A stretch of DNA of 64,000 nucleotides from Narthecium ossifragum (taxonomy: Eukaryota > Streptophyta > Magnoliopsida > Dioscoreales > Nartheciaceae). Positions within the stretch are counted from its first letter, which is position 1; each line of letters starts with the position of its first letter. The stretch is from assembly GCA_963920575.1 (NCBI GenBank), contig OY986972.1, positions 19,497,083 through 19,561,082 of the forward strand. The letters are read 5' to 3'. The position numbers were made by a program, and so were the translations under genes. Below are positions 56,809 to 64,000 of this stretch, one piece after another. Under the pieces are notes generated by a model. The model was not told where the DNA came from and made no database searches. It saw only the letters and a program-made list of their open reading frames with translations.

Positions 56809-57286
56809 GGCCGCGTTTGGTTGTCATGGGAATTGGAATGTGAATGTGAATGGGAACATGATTCGGAATGGGAACTGGAACTGAAAAGGAATTGTGGTTG
56901 TTTGGTACATCAAGGAATTTGAATGGAAATATTTTTTGGAAGTGTTTCGTATACATAATAAATGCGAGAACATGAATGTGAATATAAATTAAAGACCAAA
57001 ATACTCCTTACTCTAATAGCATAGATTTGATCTAATTGTTGTGATTAGTTTTAGTTTAATCAAACAAGTAATAAGGGTATATATGTAAATTCATAAATAT
57101 AAACAGTTCCCTGGTTTAAAGGAACTCTGGATTCCCATGTAAAATTTGGGAATACAGAGTTCCTTTAAATCAGGAAACTCTATTGTTCCCATTCTCAAGT
57201 GTTTTTACCAAGCAAACACACAAAATTCCATGTTTCAGGGAATTCTCGTTCCGGTTCCCAAATGGAATGGGCAACCGAACGTGGCC
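56809..57286. mobile_element. Harbinger/Tourist-type MITE M4 (TSD TAA)
   Basis: GGCCGCGTTTGGTTGTCATG at the left and GGCCACGTTCGGTTGCCCAT at the right (reverse complement), flanked by TAA at 56806-56808 and 57287-57289. 478 bp, non-coding. The end includes GTTTG...CATGG-AA as in the Harbinger at 37889. Confidence 0.8.
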
Positions 57287-57289
57287 TAA

Positions 57290-57915
57290 GGAGTTAACTT
57301 GGCTGCCTCCATCGTGATACAGAGAAGAGTAAAAAGAAGAGAAAAGGTGGAGGCTAAGGGGAGCGGTTCCCTACCCTATTCCCCTCTCCTTTCGGTTCGG
57401 ATGTTACCCCTTTGCTCGTGGGACTCACTTCTTCCTCAGAGAGATCACGCTGAACTACAATACTATGTTCCTTCGGATATATAGTAAAACAGGAACTTGG
57501 TCAGGAGTTTAGAGTGAGAAGATTGTGAACTTAATTCTTTGAGTGTTTGAATGCTTGGTGGGCTCTGAGCTTGTGCACTTGGTGGATTTCAAGTGATCGC
57601 GTGGTGGATTCCAGGCGATGACTTCTTCTTGGATTGGAGGAAGTAGAGATCGTCCACAAAGATGGTGTATCGTGGATTTGAACAAAACGGGAGACAACTA
57701 CGACATTGTGGATTCAGTGAGCGTGGGTTGTAAGTTTGTGTAACTGTACATCAAGCCTTTTGGTTATAGTGCATGATTTTCTTGGTTCGGATTAGGACCC
57801 GTGGCTTTACCCGTTCGGGGTTTTCCACGTAAAAGGCTCTTGCGTCTTTACTTTCTTGCTTTTTGCTGCTTTTTTATTTATTTCTGATGTGTTTGCTATC
57901 CATCAGAACTAGACA
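57290..57915 (+). repeat. probable Ty1/copia 5' LTR (left end unknown)
   Basis: The segment ends ...AGACA eight bases before an iMet-type primer site and is followed by a copia gag, so it should include the 5' LTR. A 'ccacgtaaaaggctcttgcg' phrase is typical of copia LTR R/U5 parts. I found no TG start with a matching target duplication. Confidence 0.45.
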
Positions 57916-57923
57916 TTTTCAAT

Positions 57924-57935
57924 TGGCATCAGATC
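57924..57935 (+). other. copia primer-binding site, tRNA-iMet type
   Basis: TGGCATCAGATC differs at two positions from TGGTATCAGAGC, the plant iMet primer site, and sits between the LTR end and gag. Confidence 0.65.
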
Positions 57936-58013
57936 AATTCACTCTTAAATTACTAGATTTAGATCTAGTAGACTGAGTGTGATCTTAGGGTTTTCTAGTT
58001 CTTATCTATAGAT

Positions 58014-59112
58014 ATGCCACGTGAATGTGGATCTACTACCAGGCCACCTTATTTTGATAGTACCAACTATCCTTACTGGAAAGCAAGGATAAGGGCCTTT
58101 CTCAAGTCTATTGGTGAAAGGGCTTAGATTTCTGTCATGAACGATTGGACACCTCCAACTGTCACATTTGGTACTGAAACCAAACCTAAGGAGCTTGACA
58201 AGTGGGAATATAAAAATTATGAGAGTTGTGGTTGGAATAATAAGGCAATAAATGCATTATTTAGTGCTGTAAGTGCTGATGAGTTTAGGAGGATCTCCAC
58301 ATGTGAGATTGCTAAAGATACTTGAAAGATTCTTGAGGTTACACATGAATTAAGGTACTACATATGTGAAAATGGCTAAACTTCAAAATTTGACTATTTT
58401 TTTAAAACCTTCAGAATGCTTGATGATGAGTCATTTGATTCCTTTTATGTCAAATTAAATGATATTGTTAATTCTTCCCATAATTTGGGCGAGCCAATTG
58501 CTGAATCAAAGGTTATTAGAAAAATATTCAGTTCTCTTCCAGATAGGCTTAGAGCCAAGGTCACTGCTATTCAGGAAAGCAATGACGTTGACACTATTTT
58601 AATTGAAGAACTTATAGGATCTCATCAGACCTATGAGACAAATTTGTACACTCCCATGAAACAAAAGAATCTAGCCTAAACTGAAATATCCTATTTGTCT
58701 CAAAAATATGCTATGCTTCAATCTGAGCTTGATCTAGCCAACAAGTCTCATGAGAAGTTGAATGTAGGATCCAAAACTTTTGACAAGATACTGGGAGCTC
58801 AGCGGACCACTCTCTGAAAATTTTTGACTGATCTATGTAGGTGAGTCCTCTAACTCTAGAGCTCTAACTCTAGAGGCAATGGTAAAATGAACTATCCTTC
58901 AGTTAATTTTGTAAGCTGGCAATACCTTGTCTATAGTGAATACTTCTTTTATGCCTCTTTCTTATGCGATGCCCAAACTGAAATATCCTATTTGTCACTT
59001 TTGTGGTAAAGTAGAACACATTAGGCCACAATGCTATAAATTGATTGGATTTCCTATAGCTAGAAATTTCTCTTTGCATGTGCCTATGAGGCAATCACAT
59101 CACTCTCATAAT
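58014..59112 (+). pseudogene. Ty1/copia gag, decayed
   Basis: After Met 58014 the frame encodes PPYFDSTNYPYWKARIRAFL, the N-terminal motif of plant copia gag (DUF4219/UBN2 region). Stops follow at about 58125 and 58322. Pieces at 58137-58325 and 58416-58679 continue the domain (SFDSFYVKLNDIVNSSHNLG, IRKIFSSLPDRLRAKVTAI). A zinc knuckle CHFCGKVEHIRPQC lies at about 58995-59036, with Glu where Gly is usual. The frame then meets the poly-T end of a LINE. No protease, integrase or reverse transcriptase is present in the window. Confidence 0.8.
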
Positions 59113-60455
59113 AGATTTTTTTTTTGATTAGATGAGCCCGAAGGCTAGAATAAGGAAGAAGAACATATTACATCAGCTACCTCACACCAACAAAAATTCT
59201 GGGAACCCAAGAGGGGGGGTACCACCCGGCTCAAAAGTTCAAACTTGGGACCATCTCCTCTCCCTACCCATAGAGAGTCTGCAATAGAAACAACACCACG
59301 AGGAACAAAACGAAAAGATACAGACGAGAAGACAGCAGCTTGCCTACATACATCTCGTAGATGAGCGCCCAACGCCATAGGCCATTGAAACCAGCCATTA
59401 ATGCAGCCAATCACAAACCTAGAGTCCGACTCCAAGGAAATCCGAGAAGCACGTATCTCCAATGCAATCCGAAGCGCCTCTTGGATACCTAGGAGTTCTA
59501 CCTCATCTACGGAGGTCGCCAGGACAGCCTTGGAAGATGCCACTAAGATTACCCCTTCAGCCGATTTCACCACCACGCCTATACCTGCTTGAGAACTAGC
59601 CTGGAGGAAGGCGGCGTCCGAAAGAATCAAAAGAGAGTTGCAATTAGAATCAGGAGATGGAGTATGACGGGGAGCCTCCACACAACTCTCGAAATCCATG
59701 AACAGTCTCTGCGCTCGACGAGCCACCGTTAAGGGCAATGAATCAACCGATCTGAAAACCAGGTCATTACGGGAGAGCCATAGAGACCATAAACAGAAAC
59801 AAGCCATCGATTTTACTCTCTTGTAGGTAGGGGAGGACGAGGATTTCAGCAATAAAGCAGAGATGCCATCAATACTCAAATCAGCTAAACTCGGAAGAAC
59901 CAAGGACCATACCTCCCGCACGAAAGCACAACCAAAAAGAAGATGAGATATGGATTCCTCAGCAATACCACACCTTCGGCATAATGTGCAGAAATTCGGG
60001 TTAAACCGACCCAAAATAGAAAGGGAGGGTAGACAGCCATGCAACAAACGCCAAAGAAAGAAACGAACCCTTGGAGTAGCCGGAGCATGCCAAACATTAA
60101 GCCAAGGATTCTTCGGGAGACCCCTAGAGCCCTCCTCCACGATAGAAAGTAGAAAAAAATAGGCTGAGGAGGATGAGACCTGACCAGTGGGGGAGAGAGG
60201 CCAAGAAAAGGACGCGCCCTCCGCTAGCAAAGGAATAGAAAGGATCTGGTTGGCTAGTTCCGACGCAAAACAGTCGGTCACCAAGACTGCATTCCACTCA
60301 CCATCCTGGATTAAATCAGCAATCATGGTCGCGTCCCACGCATAGTCCATATTAACTGGGCATGGCCTCCGACTGAGAGGAGTGTTGTCAATCCATCGAT
60401 CAAAAACAACATGGGCATTACAAATCGAAGAGGGGCGGGCCTCCAATCCAGATCA
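59113..60455 (-). mobile_element. 5'-truncated LINE (L1-type), inserted in a copia relic
   Basis: Read on the minus strand it ends in a poly-A tract (plus-strand T run at 59115-59124), follows a zinc-finger/RNase H coding end, and is cut off upstream. That is the usual result of incomplete target-primed reverse transcription. I could not identify a convincing target duplication. The 5' limit is approximate. Confidence 0.75.
59145..60446 (-). pseudogene. LINE ORF2 C-terminus: zf-RVT plus RNase H domain
   Basis: The 433-codon frame has the zf-RVT region: FSWPLSPTGQVSSSSAYF, then WHAPATPRVRFFLWRLLHGCLP, then CTLCRRCGIAEESISHLLFGC. It is followed by a plant RVT_3-type RNase H domain: LSDAAFLQASSQAGIGVVV, then ELLGIQEALRIALEI and SLESDSRFVIGCING. 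The first RNase H Asp is present in SDAAF (usual pattern D-x-A/S), with Glu (ELLGIQEAL) and Asp (ESDS) following. Reverse transcriptase and endonuclease are missing. The long open frame suggests a fairly recent insertion. It is transposon-derived and not a host ribonuclease gene. Confidence 0.85.
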
Positions 60456-61009
60456 ATCATGTGAGACCAGTGAAAACAAGGTCAATCTAGGTTAGGAAGA
60501 GTGATCTGAGAGATTTACTGTATGATTCTGCCATGCATACCCTCGATATCCATAGGACCTCTCAGGGGGCTTCTCACGTTGAGTGATCTCCTCATCTGAC
60601 CATAGATCATGCTTTATTCATACAAATCGTTTCCTGGTCTTTTGGTTTTCTATTAGGAAGAATTTTTTGTGCTTTCTTTTGTTTTAGATTTTTCTTTTTT
60701 TTTTTAAAAAAAAAGGGTCTTTGGTGATCTTGGACATCTTGCATGTTGATTTGAGAGAAACTTAATATCTTAGAATTCATTCTCCTCGTATGCAATTTTT
60801 AATGTGCATGATCTCGAATGTCTTTCGAAAGTACTTGGTTTTTGATGCTTCTAACTTGGATAGGTACTTAATGTAATTTTAATGGACACGACTTGCTTAT
60901 ATATTTATGCATCTTACTCCTAGAAGATTGAACTCAGGATATCCTCCTTGTATCCTTCTAATACCGTCCACCTAATTACTTTTCACATTTTATGGGGACT
61001 TTTTCTTTA
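60456..61009. other. spacer, no gene recognised
   Basis: Mostly T-rich sequence with a long T/A run at 60690-60712. It may include the continuation of the copia element beyond the LINE, but no conserved domain is visible. Confidence 0.4.
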
Positions 61010-61402
61010 GGTGCCGTTTGGTTGCGGGATAAGCAATTCCGGGATTAGAGAGGATAGAAATTGATATGTTGGGATAAGTAGGGGGATATGTATGGTATTT
61101 TGTTAAAAATTAGTGATAAATTAGTAATATTTGGTTGAAAAAGTAGGGATAAAGTTGATGTGATTGATTGAAAAGTAAGGATAATAAAGTAATGATTGGT
61201 TGAAAAGTGAAAAGTAGGGATAAAGTTGATGTAACTGGTTAAAAAGAAGAAAAAATGTAGTAATAATTGGTTGAAAAATAGGGATAAAGTGGGGATAAGA
61301 ATGAGGATAAAAATAGAGATTAGATGGTGTTTGGCTGTAATGCAGGGATAAAGTGGGTTTAACCCGGGATAGGGATTCCCTATCCCCCGACCAAACAAGC
61401 CC
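61010..61402. mobile_element. Harbinger/Tourist-type MITE M5
   Basis: GGTGCCGTTTGGTTGCGGGA at the left and GGGCTTGTTTGGTCGGGGGA at the right (reverse complement). The flanks are TTA (61007-61009) and TAA (61403-61405), so the target duplication has one change or the palindromic reading of TWA applies. The body is a gataaa-rich repeat (gttgaaaa-tagggataaagttgatg). Confidence 0.7.
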
Positions 61403-61887
61403 TAATTACTAATCTTTGGACTTGCTTCGGATTGCGAGAGGTGAGGCTATTCTAACTCACCTTATTAGAAAAGGCTGCCGGGAAATGACAGCAAGCTTTG
61501 TAAGTCTTAAGTGTGTAGAGTATTCAAAGTTATCTTAATATCCTGTACAACAAGTTGCTTGGTAAAAAAAATAAAAAATAAAAAAGAAGGGCGACCTCCC
61601 TATGAGTGAAGTCGCCATTAGAGTATGGAACCTCGAAATCTAGCTTGAAGGGGTGATTTCTGAGTTTTAGAATCTCTACTAGTGTGGTCGCCATAATCTA
61701 CATATTTCTCCCATGGTCGGTATCTTGTGGCATCTACACACAAAGAGAAAGTTAAACCTAGGAGTATACAAAAGCAAGACAAAAAGTCAAAGCACAAGTC
61801 AACAATCAAGCATCTAAGGACTCAATCAAGCCCATCTATACATCTGTGTTATCAACCACACTATCTCACCCTAGGACGTACAACCTA

Positions 61888-61900
61888 GGCTCTGGTACCA
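61888..61900 (-). other. LTR element primer-binding site, tRNA-iMet type
   Basis: Minus strand TGGTACCAGAGCC (iMet: TGGTATCAGAGCC, one change) lies 3 bases outside the LTR end at 61904. It fixes the orientation of family C LTRs. Confidence 0.75.
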
Positions 61901-61903
61901 AGC

Positions 61904-62459
61904 TGTAACGCCCTCCTGAATTAACATCTAAATTTATCCAAAAAAATTTAAACTTTTGGCATCACCTTTGGGCACAGGCGTGTGAATTCACAATCACAAC
62001 CTATCAACAAGACTATAAATAACACAACTCATGACATTCAACCAATAGTTTACAACAGATTATAATCTCTGAGGACACCTTTGCCTCATAACATTCATTC
62101 ACATGTTTCATGTATTTAGGAGTATATTCATCAAATACATAATAATCAAGCTACGAGACTGCAATGTATAAGTCCTCCAAAATCCAGCATATATAAAGCT
62201 TCATCATACATAGATTGAGAGTTAAGGTAAAGAGTACAAAATAGAATAGGGATACAACCCTCATCTCTCCACCGACTACGAAACTAACTCTTAATCAGAT
62301 AAGTCTAAAATTAACGCCTTGTCACTATGCATCATCTGCATGTGGTACGCTAGTCTCAGGCCTACCTGCACAAAACTCAAAGAATGAGCTCGAAAGCCTA
62401 GTATGAGTCAACTGGCAACAGTTTGGGACACTGGTGTACACCAAACCTATCCCAATATA
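61904..62459 (-). mobile_element. LTR of a minus-strand Ty3-type element (family C), right end unknown
   Basis: TGTAACGCCCTCCTGAATTA... is a diverged match to the start of the unit at 45292. Shared phrases include ggcatcacctttgggcac, aatgagctcgaaagcc and ggacactggtgta. A primer site on its left shows that it is a 5' LTR read right to left. It is interrupted at 62465 by a copia solo LTR; where it ends beyond 62806 is not clear. Confidence 0.7.
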
Positions 62460-62464
62460 GTTCC

Positions 62465-62800
62465 TGTTGAGTTTGTGGAGCCTGATCATGCCGGACCCGA
62501 CCATGACCCACTACGCAGAGTTGACGGGGTCCAGGGGCAGCACCCCCGGAACAAAAAACGATTTGGAGATCCGTTGATAGGGATAGTTTATGTAATTTTC
62601 TATACCCTATGTGCCGAAACCCTAGGATATGAGGGTTTGTATGAGCGGCCGTCATTGTAACTTGTAATCTGACTCTTTGCCTCTGAGATAGTGAAACCTC
62701 CAGCGACTCCGTGGACGTAGCCCTATTCTGGAGTGAATCACATAAATCTTGTGTTTGTGATTGCTTGCTTCTTCTTCCTCCTCTCCTATAGATCCTAACA
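62465..62800 (+). mobile_element. Ty1/copia-type solo LTR (TSD GTTCC)
   Basis: TGTTGAGTTTGTGGAGCC...GATCCTAACA, 336 bp, with GTTCC at 62460-62464 and 62801-62805. The 3' half has the copia-like layout: polyadenylation-type 'tttgtatgagcggccgtcattgtaac', then 'ccgtggacgtagcc', then 'cacataaatcttgtgtttgtga'. No internal domain is present, so it is a solo LTR. Confidence 0.88.
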
Positions 62801-62805
62801 GTTCC

Positions 62806-63166
62806 ATCCATCTCAGCTCCAAGCACAGTGCGGCGAAAGGGATCCCCAAGCTGGTCACAGATCCTTCCTCCACCACGCCCTCTCTCACCTCTGCCACCCC
62901 CTGCTGCCTTTGCGCCCATGCGTACGCTGTCGCTCGCTCCGGGGTCAATAGCGCCCCCTAATCACCTCTGCCACCCCCGTGCACGCCATCCCATGCCCTG
63001 CCTCGAAATCCGAGCCTTCCCCTTTGTACCATCTATCAGCCTTCATCCGCCAGAGGAGGCGGAGCGCCACCACCTCTCTCAGCAGGTAACTCCCTTCTAG
63101 ATTCCTCTTGCACTATCATTTCCTCTGGAACGTCTCCTTTTCCTCCTACGAAATCCAATGACCGCT
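62806..63166. other. GC-rich segment, nature unclear
   Basis: CCACC/CTCC-rich sequence with open frames on both strands but no domain. It may be the start of the family C LTR (which is GC-rich at the equivalent place at 48.9-49.6 kb) or host leader sequence. Confidence 0.35.
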
Positions 63167-63885
63167 TCACGCCCTTCCTCGGTAATACCCTGGTCTCCTT
63201 GTTGTCCGATGGAGTAGCTCTTGGCTTCCTTCAGGGATAAGGACTGGCCAGATGAACAAGGTATTCACATGTGTACACAGAGCAATATTCTCATATAGCA
63301 TAGGAACATAACGGCCACCCGTCCACAGATGCAGTGTGATGTCCTGTAGAACCGATTTGCTAATGTCAATCTCCACACAAGCGTAGGCGAAGCGCCATCA
63401 AATAGCATCCATGGTAAACACATCCACCTTCAACGGAACCCCCATCACCTAGAAAACCTTAGCCGAAGCCTCCACCTCGAAGCATTCTATAAGCATTCTC
63501 TGCACACAAACCCAAACATGAACAAGATTAAAGTTTGATGCCTCCAGAATGAAGTTCTCCTTCCACATTAGGAGGGCCAAGGGCCATCCATTGACAGACA
63601 CAGACCGCGGACCCTTAGTCAACACAAAGTGCCTATCTTCCTCATTATCAAATCTAAAAATGAAGACCCCATGGGCAAGATCGGTGATGCTAAACTTCCT
63701 TGCCGACCCCATAGCAATGGCAGCTTGAGTCTTAAGGTATCCAAAGATACTCTCCCTCCCAAGATCCGGCCAAACAGAGAGTGTTCCCATTTCTTACAAC
63801 AACGGTCCAAGAGCTCGTCGCTTAGCATGACCTCCTTGGAGCGTCTCGAACCGAGTCTCTCAATCTCCTCCGGTGACAGTCTCAC
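63167..63885 (-). pseudogene. LINE ORF1-like DUF4283 protein, frameshifted
   Basis: Three minus-strand frames together cover a plant DUF4283 protein, the usual ORF1-type product beside L1 elements. 63885-63619 has LSDELLDRCCKKWEHSLFGR. 63790-63449 has FSITDLAHGVFIFRFDNEED and RHFVLTKGPRSVSVNGWPLA. 63440-63167 has VEIDISKSVLQ after a likely RWRFAYA stretch. Switches of frame near 63700 and 63445 make it non-functional. It is on the same strand as the LINE end at 59113 but some 3 kb away with other elements between, so they need not be one insertion. Confidence 0.7.
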
Positions 63886-63940
63886 TGAGGTTGGGCTTGC
63901 GCGCCGGAGTAGCAGCCTGGGCGTACGAGCGCTCCGAGAA

Positions 63941-64000
63941 GCCTGGTGGCCTATCCTGGGACTCTCCCTCCTAGCCTGGTGGCCTATCCTGGGACTCTCC
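63941..64000. repeat. 33-bp tandem repeat at the window edge
   Basis: gcctggtggcctatcctggg starts at 63941 and again at 63974; the array may continue beyond the window. Confidence 0.8.

Noticed and set aside
59145..60446. Host RNase H-like gene
   Set aside because: The zf-RVT domain and poly-A tail show that it is the end of a LINE.

Overview
This window is nuclear DNA from a flowering plant, probably a monocot. The coding sequence is GC-rich, the signature families are plant-specific (L-type lectin receptor kinases, PIF/Harbinger with a Myb-like partner, a 5S-bearing TRIM, tRNA-Asp-primed gag elements), and there are no operons. I cannot name the species. A 200-base assembly gap (N) lies at 1301-1500.

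Only two apparently functional host genes are present: tandem L-type lectin receptor kinases on the minus strand (13058-15130 and 17677-19758). Each sits in a duplicated unit of about 4.5 kb. The upstream homology of the second copy stops abruptly at a repeat junction near 19929, so its promoter differs. Other host-derived pieces are broken fragments: a GNAT acetyltransferase C-terminus (10938-11064), an ammonium-transporter fragment (24333-25062), and a receptor-kinase C-lobe fragment (24144-24270 plus 20899-20958) split by a transposon.

The rest is nested transposons, many with exact boundaries. Left part: two solo LTRs (1740-4288, TSD TGAGA; 5975-8415, TSD TCTTA). Centre left: a composite 5S-containing TRIM (20959-24139, TSD TTCTC) with a third solo LTR of the same family inside it (21483-23800, TSD AGATG). 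Centre: a full-length non-autonomous gag-protease LTR retrotransposon (26029-35150, TSD GCGTG) with two 1566-bp LTRs, a tRNA-Asp primer site and no reverse transcriptase or integrase.

Centre right: an old LTR of the same family (37347-50670) has been split by a near-complete PIF/Harbinger element (37889-45245, TSD TTA) and by another LTR (45292-49821, TSD TGTTT) that itself holds a further LTR. The Harbinger carries a three-exon DDE transposase, a Myb/SANT-like ORF and a third small ORF resembling the RNase H1 N-terminal hybrid-binding domain. That third ORF is the most unusual find. Next come two mutually inverted LTRs, one inside the other (51028-53973).

Right part: a cluster of Harbinger/Tourist-type MITEs (55912-57286, and 61010-61402) whose ends resemble those of the Harbinger; a decayed Ty1/copia gag with primer site; a 5'-truncated LINE ending in a poly-T tract; a minus-strand LTR with an adjacent iMet-type primer site; a copia solo LTR (62465-62800, TSD GTTCC); and a broken LINE ORF1-like (DUF4283) fragment.

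Across unrelated elements the palindrome GATCGATC is strikingly over-represented. Several transposon genes are broken at G or C homopolymers, which could be real decay or assembly error.
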